NCBI GenBank assembly: GCA_022573225.1
Contig: JACZUI010000031.1
Location: forward strand, 379-33,179
Direction of reading: 5' to 3'
Length of the DNA: 32,801 nucleotides
Origin: Acidobacteriota bacterium
GTDB lineage: Bacteria > Actinomycetota > Acidimicrobiia > Spongiisociales > ZC4RG35
Below, one piece after another: positions 7,393 to 15,452 of this stretch. The position numbers and the translations under genes were made by a program. The stretch's first letter is position 1; the number at the start of each line of letters is the position of its first letter. The notes under the pieces were generated by a model, which ran no database searches, was not told the DNA's origin, and saw nothing but the letters and a program-made list of their open reading frames with translations.

Positions 7393-9051
7393 ATGTCAAC
7401 CAGAATCTCCGACACCCTTCTCGGGGCACAGTCGGACATGATCCGCGTCCACCGGCGAGTAGTACACGTCGGAGCGGCTGCTGCCTGGTTCGCCGCCGCA
7501 CTCCTTCTGATCGCAGGCTTCATCTCAGGCGACCAGGAGCTCCTCGTTGGAGCTGTCGGTCCCACCATCGCCGCAGCCTTCATGACCGCCCAGATACTTC
7601 TCCATCGCGAGAACGGCAGCATCGCCCTCGTCGGGTCGGCCGTAGTTGTCGTGGTCATGTACACCGTGGTCGGGACCCCCGACACCCTGTTGCCCGCCGC
7701 TCTCGCGCTCGTCGTCATCTCCGCTATCGGGATGCTTCTCGTGGCGAAGCATCTGATCCCACTCGCAGCCGGCGTTGCCGTCTTCCTCGGTATCGCCCCC
7801 CAATTCTGGAGTCTGTCTCTCGTTGAGGCGGTGCAGCTTGGATCGGTCATGGCACTGAGCTTCGTGATGACCACGGTCATTTTCCAGACGGTGCGCAACG
7901 CTGCGACGGCACTCGATACGAAGTTCAAGGTCATGTTCGATCAATCGCCCACAGCGATGTTTGAAGAGGACTGGACGGATGCCATTGAGTACGTGAGATC
8001 CGAGTATTCCGGCCCTCCGGAGAGGATCTCGCAGTTTCTCGGCGCATATCCCGAGGTGGTTCGCAGGGCTGTGGGCAAGGCGACGATCATCAGAGTCAAC
8101 GACGCGGCCATCAGCCTCCTCGAAGCATCCGGGCCAGAAGATCTCTTGGGCCCGAGCGATCCGGGGAGAGTCACCGACGAGAATATCGAGTCGTTTGTCG
8201 ATGCATTGGTTGCCCTCTATCAAGACAAGGAGTCCTTCGAACGTGAGTTCTTGGGGCACACGCTCCAGGGGCGCAAGATCTGGCTTCAGGCCCGATGCGT
8301 CAAGAGCACGACAGGAGAGAAACCAGGCAGCTTGCTGGTGGCGCTCGCCGACGTCACCCACGCCCGGGCCAAGACAGAGGCCCTGGCCGACCTGATCCGA
8401 GCCAAGGACTTGTTTATCGCTTCGGTCAGCCACGAGCTGCGGACTCCGCTGACAGCCGTTGTCGGGTTTACCTCTGAGATGGCCGGTTCGTCGATCAGCG
8501 GGGATGAGATGGCAGAGCTGATGAAGTTGGTCTCCGGTCAGGCCGAGGAGATGTCCTACATCGTCGACGATCTTCTTGTGGCTGCGCGTGCCGAGATCGG
8601 ATCTGTGTCGTTGGACGTCGGCGAGGTGGATCTTGGCGAGCAGCTTCACGCGGTCATCGGTGGAGTGGGCGTCAATATCGGTGAGACTCCCTCACGGCTG
8701 CCGACCGTGAGTGCCGATGCGACCAGGGTTCGTCAGATTCTTCGCAACCTTCTCACCAATCTCAACCGATACGGCGGCCCCGAACGCCGGATCCTCGGTG
8801 GGGAGAACGGCGACCTCGCTTGGATCGAGGTTCGCGACAATGGTGAAGGCGTCCCGGCCGAGGATGCCGATCGGATCTTCGAGCCGTACGCGACGGCCCA
8901 CGCCGGGGTCACCGGATCAGTCGGGTTGGGTCTAGCGGTTGCCCGGCAGTTGGCCGAGCTCATGGGGGGATCGCTTCGCTACCGCCGCGACAAGGATGAG
9001 AGCGTTTTCCGGCTTGAGCTACCCCTTTCCAGGAAGCCAATCGCGGCCTGA
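7393..9051 (+). CDS. Membrane sensor histidine kinase with PAS domain
   Basis: Orphan two-component sensor of 552 aa. About six hydrophobic segments (residues 25-45, 50-70, 77-93, 98-117, 119-138 and 146-166) form a membrane-embedded input domain. A PAS-like region follows from about 178 (FKVMFDQSPTAMF) to about 330. Then come the HisKA dimerisation helix with phospho-acceptor H347 (SVSHELRTPL) and an HATPase_c domain with N-box LRNLLTNLNRYGG, G1 box DNGEGVP and G2 box GLGLAVARQL. All key residues are present, so autokinase activity is expected. No response regulator is in the window, so its partner is elsewhere. The membrane domain is not a family I can name, and the stimulus is unknown. The ATG has no clear Shine-Dalgarno. 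Confidence 0.92.
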   Translation: MSTRISDTLLGAQSDMIRVHRRVVHVGAAAAWFAAALLLIAGFISGDQELLVGAVGPTIAAAFMTAQILLHRENGSIALVGSAVVVVVMYTVVGTPDTLLPAALALVVISAIGMLLVAKHLIPLAAGVAVFLGIAPQFWSLSLVEAVQLGSVMALSFVMTTVIFQTVRNAATALDTKFKVMFDQSPTAMFEEDWTDAIEYVRSEYSGPPERISQFLGAYPEVVRRAVGKATIIRVNDAAISLLEASGPEDLLGPSDPGRVTDENIESFVDALVALYQDKESFEREFLGHTLQGRKIWLQARCVKSTTGEKPGSLLVALADVTHARAKTEALADLIRAKDLFIASVSHELRTPLTAVVGFTSEMAGSSISGDEMAELMKLVSGQAEEMSYIVDDLLVAARAEIGSVSLDVGEVDLGEQLHAVIGGVGVNIGETPSRLPTVSADATRVRQILRNLLTNLNRYGGPERRILGGENGDLAWIEVRDNGEGVPAEDADRIFEPYATAHAGVTGSVGLGLAVARQLAELMGGSLRYRRDKDESVFRLELPLSRKPIAA

Positions 9052-9080
9052 CCGTCCGATTCGAGCCTGGCTAGTCTCGG

Positions 9081-9767
9081 ATGTCCGAGCTAGCGTTTCC
9101 CTTGATGCCGGCGACCTTAGATCTCATGTATTGGCCGCTCCTGTTGGTGGGGGCCTATCTGCTGGGTGCCGTTCCCTTCTCGCAACTTATTGCCAAAGCT
9201 CGCGGGCGGGACCTCCGATCGGTTGGCACGGGAAACATCGGAGCCGGCAATCTCAGCAGGCTCTTCGGGTGGCAGTGGGGACTGATTGCGGCTTTGCTGG
9301 ACGCCGCCAAGGGCTTCCTTCCGGTCTTTATCGCTCAGCGGATGGGACTCGGCCCCGGGGCCGCGGGGCTGGCCGGTGTTGCAGCTGTCGTTGGACACAG
9401 CTGGTCGATATTCATGAGGGGCCGCGCCGGTCGGGGTCTCGCCACATCTGCCGGCATGCTGCTTGCCCTCAACCCGGTGCTGCTCGTTTGGGTGGGAGGT
9501 TGGGCATTGGTCGGTCGAAGGTTTGGCAGCGGTTTCGGCGGATTCCTGGGGTGGGCCCTCCTCCCGATCGTGGCTGCGGCTATGGGGCGGCCCGGGACGG
9601 AGTCGTTCCTGCTGCTGCTTTTGACGTTTGTTCTCATGGCTCGCCGCGCGCAGGGAAATCACGACAGTGAGCCTGGTATGAGACCAGCGATGGAGCGGAT
9701 CATCTACGACACCGACAAAGTCGTGCAGGAGTTTCCGCGAGCAGGCCACGATCCACTGGCTCCATGA
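9081..9767 (+). CDS. plsY: PlsY-type glycerol-3-phosphate acyltransferase
   Basis: Integral membrane enzyme that transfers an acyl group from acyl-phosphate to glycerol-3-phosphate, the first step of phospholipid synthesis. PlsY motifs are visible: LLGAVPFSQLIAK, GTGNIGAGNLSRLFG (family GSGNIGATN), LLDAAKGFLPV and GHSWSIFMRGRAGRGLATS (family GHxFPxFxxFKGGKGVAT). The substitution of RGRAGRG for KGGKG is notable. There are about five hydrophobic segments. A soluble tail of about 35 residues follows the membrane part. ATGs at 9105 and 9126 are alternative starts. A TAGTCT box lies only 3 nt before the 9081 ATG, which would favour a later start if that box is used. It overlaps the next gene by 4 nt (ATGA). 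Confidence 0.82.
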   Translation: MSELAFPLMPATLDLMYWPLLLVGAYLLGAVPFSQLIAKARGRDLRSVGTGNIGAGNLSRLFGWQWGLIAALLDAAKGFLPVFIAQRMGLGPGAAGLAGVAAVVGHSWSIFMRGRAGRGLATSAGMLLALNPVLLVWVGGWALVGRRFGSGFGGFLGWALLPIVAAAMGRPGTESFLLLLLTFVLMARRAQGNHDSEPGMRPAMERIIYDTDKVVQEFPRAGHDPLAP

Positions 9768-10690
9768 GTCCTAAGAGGGTCATTTGGATCGCCGCAATTG
9801 CGGCTGTTCTCTACATAGGCTTCGCCGTCTTCATCTTCACCAACTTCGAGTTGCCGGAGATGAGCCCTTCGGCGCTGAGTTTGGTGGCTCTGGCAGCCAT
9901 CGTCCAGATCGGGGCAAAGTGGTTTTTTGGCATGCTGTTCAGGGAGTCGGTGCGGGAGTCGGGCGGCCAGCTTCGACGCTTTTCGGCGTTCAAGGGCGCC
10001 CTTGTTGGCGCCGGTGTGGCACGGCTCATTCCCGCTGGCGGTGCGATCACACCCGTTGCAATGTCGTGGACGGTGAGGGATGAGGCAGATGGAACGACTG
10101 GAGCAGGAATCAGGACGGTGCTTCTCAACTATGCCGGCCTCCTGATTCTCGCCGGTGGTGCCGTCCTACTGGCTCGACCGCAGGAGGGAGCCTCGATCGC
10201 GTCGGTCGGTCTCGTGGTGTCGGCGCCGTTTGTTTTGATCGCCGGCGTCGTCCTCATGTTCGGATCTGGAAGGCTGGGCTCGCTTGCGAAGTATCTGCCG
10301 GGGTTTATCCGCAGGAGGCTCGATGCATCGGTGATCAATCACATGCCGGCGCTGGAATCCCAGCTCTATATCTGGGGACGGTTGAGCCTGGAAGCTGCGG
10401 CCCTCGGGTTGGTGCTGTTCGCGTTTGGCATCGATGCCAACCCTCTCCAGGTGGCGGCCGCCTTCGGAGTTGCCCAGTTGGCCGGTGGCCTTCCCGGCAT
10501 GCCCGGCGGGATGGGCATCACTGAAGGCGCCCTCATTTTCATCCTGGCCGCATATGGCTTCCCGGCTGCCACGACGATCACGCCGGTGTTGATCTTTCGC
10601 CTCATTTCCTATTGGCTTCCTGCGGCACTCGGTTTCATGGCCGGCGGGATGACGTTCCTGAAGTCGGACGCGGCGAAGGCGGCGGCCTGA
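9764..10690 (+). CDS. Membrane protein of the lysylphosphatidylglycerol synthase TM / flippase-like family
   Basis: Polytopic membrane protein of 308 aa with about eight hydrophobic segments. The conserved family signature is GLPGMPGGMGITEGALIFILAAYG (about residues 241-264), matching the P-G-G-x-G-x-x-E motif of the UPF0104/MprF-flippase family. Members move lipids or lipid-linked precursors across the membrane, or accompany aminoacyl-PG synthases. There is no catalytic aminoacyltransferase domain here. The ATGA overlap with plsY implies coordinated synthesis and a role in lipid metabolism, which is inference. A typical RLIPAGGAITP segment around 84-94 also fits the family. Confidence 0.8.
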   Translation: MSPKRVIWIAAIAAVLYIGFAVFIFTNFELPEMSPSALSLVALAAIVQIGAKWFFGMLFRESVRESGGQLRRFSAFKGALVGAGVARLIPAGGAITPVAMSWTVRDEADGTTGAGIRTVLLNYAGLLILAGGAVLLARPQEGASIASVGLVVSAPFVLIAGVVLMFGSGRLGSLAKYLPGFIRRRLDASVINHMPALESQLYIWGRLSLEAAALGLVLFAFGIDANPLQVAAAFGVAQLAGGLPGMPGGMGITEGALIFILAAYGFPAATTITPVLIFRLISYWLPAALGFMAGGMTFLKSDAAKAAA

Positions 10691-10712
10691 GGTCTGCTCC
10701 TGATCCTCGGGG

Positions 10713-10718
10713 TATCGT
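10713..10718 (+). promoter_or_regulatory. -10 box TATCGT of the peroxiredoxin gene
   Basis: TATCGT ends 7 nt before the ATG at 10726. It supports that start over upstream in-frame ATGs, which lie inside the previous gene. Confidence 0.5.
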
Positions 10719-10725
10719 CCTCAGA

Positions 10726-11172
10726 ATGACCGAAACCATCTCATTCAGCCTTGCCAATCAGGACGGGGAGATCGTCTCCTCCGAAGACTTCGCCGGGCGC
10801 CGGCTCGTCATGTTCTTCTATCCGCGGGCTATGACCCCCGGGTGTACCAAGGAGTCGTGTGATTTCAGGGACAGCTACACCGAGTTTCAGGAGGCGGGCT
10901 ACGACATAGTCGGAGTGAGTCCCGACCCACCGTCGCGCAATGCCCGATTCAGGGAGAAGGAGGGCCTCAACTTCGACCTTCTCTCGGATGAGGACAAGAC
11001 GCTGGCGACCTCACTGGGAGCGTGGGGCGAGAAGAAGAGCTACGGGAAGGTGTTCCAAGGGCTGATTCGCTCAACGTTCGTCATCGGTCCGGACGGGAAG
11101 TTGGAGAAGGCTTACCGCAACGTCAAGGCCACCGGGCACGTAGCCCGGGTCAAGGCCGACCTCCTCGGCTAG
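10726..11172 (+). CDS. bcp: Thioredoxin-dependent peroxiredoxin, Bcp/PrxQ type
   Basis: Reduces hydrogen peroxide and organic peroxides using thioredoxin; cytoplasmic. At 148 aa it has the normal family length. The motif TPGCTKESCDFRD gives peroxidatic C40 and a resolving C45 five residues later, the hallmark of atypical 2-Cys PrxQ/Bcp. FYPRAMTPGC is the conserved P-x-x-x-T-x-x-C active site. RSTFVIGPDGKL supplies the conserved Arg region. The start is set by the leaderless promoter and by homology. It lies 35 nt after the flippase-like gene but has its own promoter. It is convergent with the beta-hydroxyacid dehydrogenase. Confidence 0.95.
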   Translation: MTETISFSLANQDGEIVSSEDFAGRRLVMFFYPRAMTPGCTKESCDFRDSYTEFQEAGYDIVGVSPDPPSRNARFREKEGLNFDLLSDEDKTLATSLGAWGEKKSYGKVFQGLIRSTFVIGPDGKLEKAYRNVKATGHVARVKADLLG

Positions 11173-11179
11173 ACCCTTC

Positions 11180-11226
11180 GAGCGTGTGTAAATCACGGCG
11201 TCCAGCCCCGGGATCTGCACACGCTC
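11180..11226. terminator. Inverted repeat between convergent genes, possible terminator
   Basis: GAGCGTGTG (11180-11188) and CACACGCTC (11218-11226) pair perfectly around a 29-nt loop between the bcp stop and the beta-hydroxyacid dehydrogenase stop. There is no T-run, so terminator activity is uncertain. Confidence 0.3.
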
Positions 11227-12106
11227 AGTCGCCGAGACGGATCCCGGCCAACCCCTCGAGAGCCTTGACCAGGGCATGGTTGCCTTCTGATCCCAGCCCC
11301 TGCGCCTGAAGTGACCGGTACAACTGGAACACGAGCGCCACCCCGGGCACTGGGACGCCAACCTCGTCCGCGGCCTCCAGTACCAGCCTGAGGTCCTTTT
11401 GCTGGAGGTCGATGGTGAAGCCCGGGCTCCAATCCCGCTCGATCATCTGCGGGCCCCGGTTTGACAGCATCCATGAGCCCGCCGCGCCTCCTTCCACGGC
11501 CTCGAGAGCTCGTTTGAGATCGAGCCCAGCGCCTTGGGCGAGGAGGAGCGCCTCGGATACAGCCAGTTGATTGAGCACCACCAGCACCTGGTTGACCGCC
11601 TTTGCCATCTGTCCCGATCCGGGCTCGTCGCCGACATGGACCACCGACTTCGAGTAGGCGTCCATGAAAGGACGGACTCGTTCCAGGGCGACCGGGTCCC
11701 CCCCGACCATCACGGCAAGGGTGCCGCGTTTCGCTCCCTCGGATCCCCCGGACACAGGCGCGTCGAGCCAGATCACGCCCAATTCGGAAGCCTGGGCTGC
11801 GAACCCCTTGGTGGCACCCGGCGAGATGGTCGAATGGTCGACCAGCACGTCGCCGGGCGTCATTCCGTGGATGACCCCGAGGTCGCCGAAGACCACCTCC
11901 TCGACGTCGGGCGTATCCGAAACGCTTACGAACACCACATCGCTCGCCGGGCCGACATCCACAGATCTGGCAACCAGGTTTGCTTCGAGACCCTGAGCCT
12001 TCGACGGGGTGCGGTTCCAGACAGTGAGGTCGTGCCCGTGCTCGAGGAGATTCGCGGCCATCCCCCGGCCCATGATCCCAAGTCCAATGAAGCCAAGTCG
12101 TGTCAT
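11225..12106 (-). CDS. NAD(P)-dependent beta-hydroxyacid dehydrogenase (3-hydroxyisobutyrate dehydrogenase family)
   Basis: Oxidises 3-hydroxyisobutyrate (valine breakdown) or a similar beta-hydroxyacid such as tartronate semialdehyde reduction product. At 293 aa it has family length. The Rossmann motif GFIGLGIMGRGMAANL is at residues 5-20, the substrate-binding DAPVSGG at 115-121, and catalytic K169 with N172 sits in GSGQMAKAVNQ. All key residues are intact. The exact substrate is not readable from the sequence: HIBADH, GarR-type and succinic semialdehyde reductases share these motifs. A TATTGT -10 box sits 7 nt before the ATG. It diverges from the oxoamine synthase gene at 12150. Confidence 0.88.
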   Translation of the reverse strand: MTRLGFIGLGIMGRGMAANLLEHGHDLTVWNRTPSKAQGLEANLVARSVDVGPASDVVFVSVSDTPDVEEVVFGDLGVIHGMTPGDVLVDHSTISPGATKGFAAQASELGVIWLDAPVSGGSEGAKRGTLAVMVGGDPVALERVRPFMDAYSKSVVHVGDEPGSGQMAKAVNQVLVVLNQLAVSEALLLAQGAGLDLKRALEAVEGGAAGSWMLSNRGPQMIERDWSPGFTIDLQQKDLRLVLEAADEVGVPVPGVALVFQLYRSLQAQGLGSEGNHALVKALEGLAGIRLGD

Positions 12107-12113
12107 TTCCCGG

Positions 12114-12119
12114 ACAATA
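12114..12119 (-). promoter_or_regulatory. -10 box TATTGT of the beta-hydroxyacid dehydrogenase gene
   Basis: On the minus strand TATTGT ends 7 nt before the ATG at 12106, consistent with a leaderless mRNA. Confidence 0.5.
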
Positions 12120-12149
12120 GGAGGCTCCTGACTCTGCTAAACCCATGCC

Positions 12150-13370
12150 ATGCCTCACGACCGACTCGACGCCGCCCTCGTCAGCCAGGTTGAAACCCTC
12201 GAGCAAGCCGGCACCGCCAAAGGTTCGGAAACGATCATTACCGATGTCGTGGCCCCATCCGGAGGTTCCGGACCGCGCTATCGGCTGGCCGGTGTCGACG
12301 GTGCCTTCCTGAGGATGAACTCCAACGGCTACTTAGGGCTCTCCCGGCATCGGGCGGTGGTCGACGCCGAGGAGACCGCCACCCGCAGGTTTGGCGCCGG
12401 CCCGGGAGGGGTGCGCTTCATCTCCGGGTCCTACCAGGCACACATCGACCTAGAGGAGCGACTGGCCCGTTTTCATGAGAGGGAAGCTTCGATGATCTTC
12501 TCCTCCGCCTACGCCGCGGTTGTATCCACGCTCACCTCGTTGATCGATTCCGAAACGGTGGTCCTCAGTGACCAGCTCAACCACAACTGCATCATCAACG
12601 CATTGCGGCTGTCCCGACCCGCCAGACGGGAGGTGTATCCGCACCTCGATTTTGATGCTCTGGGGTCGGCGTTGGGGCGACTTGTGGGGGAGGGGCGTCG
12701 AGCGATGGTCGTGACCGACGGGGTCTTCTCAATGCGGGGAGATCATGCCGACCTGTCCAGGCTCCACGATGTCGCGCAAGCCCATGACTCCTCGTATCCG
12801 GAGAATGTCGTTGTCGTTGTGGATGATTCGCATGGAGTCGGCGCGCTGGGAAACACCGGGCGTGGCACGGAGGAAGTCGCCGGTTCGGGCCCAAGCGACG
12901 TGCTCATCGGCACTCTCGGGAAGGCCTTCGGAGTGAACGGCGGATATGTGGCCGGGAGCCGTGCTCTGGTGAGTTTCTTGCGGGAGAAGGCTCCGATGTA
13001 CATCTACTCCAACCCCATCACCGTTGGCGAGGCGGCCGCGGCCAACATGGCTCTGTCCATCGTGGATTCGACCGAGGGTCTTGAGATGCTCTCGCACCTA
13101 CGTGAGATGACGAGAAGGTTCGAGCATGGTCTCGTCGACCTGGGATTCGAGACGATACCCGGACCCCACCCCGTGGTCCCTCTCATGGTTCGGGACACAG
13201 CACGAACCACCGCCCTTGTCGCCCATCTTCGGGACAACGAGATCCTGGCCACCGGGCTCAACTACCCGGTGGTGCCCAAGGGTGACGAGGAGATTCGATT
13301 CCAGGTGAATGCCGATCACACCACCGGCGATATCGACTTGGTGCTCGGGGCTCTCGCGTCGTTCGGCTAG
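12150..13370 (+). CDS. Alpha-oxoamine synthase family PLP enzyme (2-amino-3-ketobutyrate CoA ligase / BioF-like)
   Basis: PLP enzyme of fold type I that condenses or cleaves an amino acid and an acyl-CoA. Members include KBL (threonine to glycine plus acetyl-CoA), BioF (biotin) and serine palmitoyltransferase. At 406 aa it has family length. Visible residues are the N-terminal MNSNGYLGLS (56-65), FGAGPGGVRFISG (81-93), D225 and H228 in VVDDSHGVG, and the PLP Lys K258 in IGTLGKAFGVNGGY. The C-terminal RFQVNADHT fits KBL, where I-R-x-Q-x-x-A-x-H is usual. KBL is the likeliest activity, but neither threonine dehydrogenase nor bio genes adjoin. The ATG is 6 nt after a TAAACC box at 12138-12143, and the alternative ATG at 12145 is out of frame. 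Confidence 0.88.
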   Translation: MPHDRLDAALVSQVETLEQAGTAKGSETIITDVVAPSGGSGPRYRLAGVDGAFLRMNSNGYLGLSRHRAVVDAEETATRRFGAGPGGVRFISGSYQAHIDLEERLARFHEREASMIFSSAYAAVVSTLTSLIDSETVVLSDQLNHNCIINALRLSRPARREVYPHLDFDALGSALGRLVGEGRRAMVVTDGVFSMRGDHADLSRLHDVAQAHDSSYPENVVVVVDDSHGVGALGNTGRGTEEVAGSGPSDVLIGTLGKAFGVNGGYVAGSRALVSFLREKAPMYIYSNPITVGEAAAANMALSIVDSTEGLEMLSHLREMTRRFEHGLVDLGFETIPGPHPVVPLMVRDTARTTALVAHLRDNEILATGLNYPVVPKGDEEIRFQVNADHTTGDIDLVLGALASFG

Positions 13371-13406
13371 GCGTCTGCTGATTGCCGTTGATTGGCATGC
13401 ATTGCT

Positions 13407-15365
13407 TTACTCCTCGGAAACCACCACCAGGACGAGGTCAGCCTCAACCTGGTCCTCGGCCTGGCAGTTGATCTCGGTGATCCGGCCGGCAAGGGGAGCC
13501 TTGATCGCGTGTTCCATCTTCATCGCCTCCAGGACGAGGAGCACCTGGCCGGCCTTGACGATGTCGCCCTCCATCACATCCACTCGGATGACCTTGCCCG
13601 GCATAGGCGCGTGAAGGGATCCGACAGCCTCATCTGTTGATGCCTTGGGAAATCGTGATTGAAGATCGAGCCGTGTGGACCCAAGGTCGGAGTCGACGAA
13701 TCGGATCTGTCCGTAGCGAGCCACTTCGAAGTGATAGTGGATCTCGTCGACAGTGAACTCCACCTCATGAGGGGTGCATGAGATCAGATCAAAGTCCTGC
13801 TGGCCATCGATGGCTGTCAAGTTCCCTGACATCGTGTATCTGATGTCATGCTCGCCTTGGGGGCCCGTGTAGGAGGAGCGCTGAGGTTGGCTTCCGGAGT
13901 TTCGCCAACCCGATGGGATAGTGCCCAATACGTTGGATAGCCGTCGCCGTTCCGCCTGATCGGCCAAAGCAGCGGCGATCGCGGCCAGTCGCTCCTCCTC
14001 CTCGTTGAGGAGCGGAGCGGCGAGCTTCTCGATGTCGTGACGATCTAAGAAGTGGGTGTCAGTCTCACCATCCGCGAATTGCTCGCTTTCCACGACGCGG
14101 ACGAGCAGGTCGCGGTTGGTCTTCGGTCCGTGGATATGTGCGCCGCGGAGAGCAGTGGCGAGGCGGCCGATAGCCTCTTGGCGCGTAGATCCACTGGCGA
14201 TGACCTTGGCGAGCATCGGGTCGTAGTGGACCGACACTTCCGAACCGTTCTCGATGCCCGAATCGACCCGTAGCCCGTCCGTCTGGTCGCTGAAAGCGAA
14301 ACGGTGCATTGTTCCGGTGACGGGAAGAAACTCGTTGAGGGGATCTTCGGCATAGAGCCGGGCCTCAATCGCATGGCCGCGCATCTCCGGGCTCAATGCT
14401 TCTGGAGGGAGGGGAGACCCTTGGGCTACCTCGATCTGGAGGCGGACGAGGTCGAGGCCGGTGACCATCTCGGTGACGGGGTGCTCCACCTGGAGCCGGG
14501 TATTCATCTCCAAGAAGAAAAAGCTGCCGTCTTGAAACAGGAACTCGACTGTCCCGGCGCCGACGTAGTCGACGGCCTTGGCCGCGACGATTGCGGTCTT
14601 GCCCATCTCCTTCCGGGAGCGGTCGTCGAGGGCGACGGACGGTGACTCCTCGATGATCTTCTGGTGTCTGCGCTGGATTGAGCACTCGCGCTCGAAAAGG
14701 GAGACGACATTGCCGTGAGTATCGGCAAACACCTGGATCTCGATATGTCGGGCGGCTGAGAGGTACTTCTCCAGGAAGAGGGTGTCATCACCGAATGCGC
14801 CGGCCGCCTCTCTCTTTGCGGCTTCGATGGCGTTCAGAAGGTCGTCCGGATCCTTCACGATCCGCATCCCTTTGCCGCCTCCGCCGGCTGAGGCCTTCAC
14901 CAGGATCGGGTAGCCGATCGACATGGCGGCACTCTTTCTGGCCGAGAGTCCCGCCAGTTCGATGCTGGGAAGCGTCGGCACATCGGCTTCGCTCATGAGC
15001 TGCTTGGATGCGATCTTGGACCCCATCACCTCGATTGCATCGGGTGGAGGGCCGATCCAGGTGAGCCCCGCCTCAGCGACCATCCGGGCGAAATCGGCGT
15101 TCTCGGATAGAAACCCGTAACCGGGATGAATCGCGTCGGCCTCCGTTGCGATGGCGGCATCGATCACGGCCTTTGCGTTCAGGTACGTCTCGCCTGGGGT
15201 CGCTCCGGGCAATCGGACTGCCTCGTCGGCCTCGAGGGCATGGGGTTCCCCGACGTCCGGATCGGAATAGACGGCGACAGTGGCAATCTCCATCTCTCGA
15301 CAGGTTCGGAACACCCGTCTCGCGATCTCACCGCGGTTCGCCACGAGGATCTTGCTGATAGCCAT
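13407..15365 (-). CDS. Acyl-CoA carboxylase alpha chain (biotin carboxylase + biotin carrier)
   Basis: ATP-dependent carboxylation of biotin, the first half-reaction of an acetyl-, propionyl- or methylcrotonyl-type CoA carboxylase. It has 652 aa. The biotin carboxylase domain (1-450) shows KILVANRGEIARRV, HPGYGFLSENADFA, the Gly-rich ATP loop KASAGGGGKGMRIV, ERECSIQRRHQKIIEE and FLEMNTRLQVEHPVTE. A linker of about 120 residues follows, then a biotinyl domain with the biotin Lys in VLEAMKMEHAIKAP. The arrangement matches MCC/PCC alpha subunits. It lies 87 bases downstream of its beta chain on the same strand and has a TAGCCT box 9 nt before its ATG. The 87-base gap also has an 8-bp inverted repeat (AACCCGTT/AACGGGTT). 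Confidence 0.95.
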   Translation of the reverse strand: MAISKILVANRGEIARRVFRTCREMEIATVAVYSDPDVGEPHALEADEAVRLPGATPGETYLNAKAVIDAAIATEADAIHPGYGFLSENADFARMVAEAGLTWIGPPPDAIEVMGSKIASKQLMSEADVPTLPSIELAGLSARKSAAMSIGYPILVKASAGGGGKGMRIVKDPDDLLNAIEAAKREAAGAFGDDTLFLEKYLSAARHIEIQVFADTHGNVVSLFERECSIQRRHQKIIEESPSVALDDRSRKEMGKTAIVAAKAVDYVGAGTVEFLFQDGSFFFLEMNTRLQVEHPVTEMVTGLDLVRLQIEVAQGSPLPPEALSPEMRGHAIEARLYAEDPLNEFLPVTGTMHRFAFSDQTDGLRVDSGIENGSEVSVHYDPMLAKVIASGSTRQEAIGRLATALRGAHIHGPKTNRDLLVRVVESEQFADGETDTHFLDRHDIEKLAAPLLNEEEERLAAIAAALADQAERRRLSNVLGTIPSGWRNSGSQPQRSSYTGPQGEHDIRYTMSGNLTAIDGQQDFDLISCTPHEVEFTVDEIHYHFEVARYGQIRFVDSDLGSTRLDLQSRFPKASTDEAVGSLHAPMPGKVIRVDVMEGDIVKAGQVLLVLEAMKMEHAIKAPLAGRITEINCQAEDQVEADLVLVVVSEE

Positions 15366-15452
15366 TGGGGCGGCAGGCTACCGACCTCCCACCCAACCCG
15401 TTCCTGGTCTGCTTTGCCACCGACCCCGCTTCCATAACGGGTTCGGGATCCT

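Noticed and set aside
7525-8649. Long minus-strand frame inside the histidine kinase gene
   Set aside because: Composition typical of an antisense shadow, and the kinase on the plus strand has all HisKA and HATPase motifs.
11193-12206. Second long minus-strand frame overlapping the beta-hydroxyacid dehydrogenase
   Set aside because: Gly/Arg-rich shadow translation without motifs; the dehydrogenase frame has intact Rossmann and catalytic motifs.
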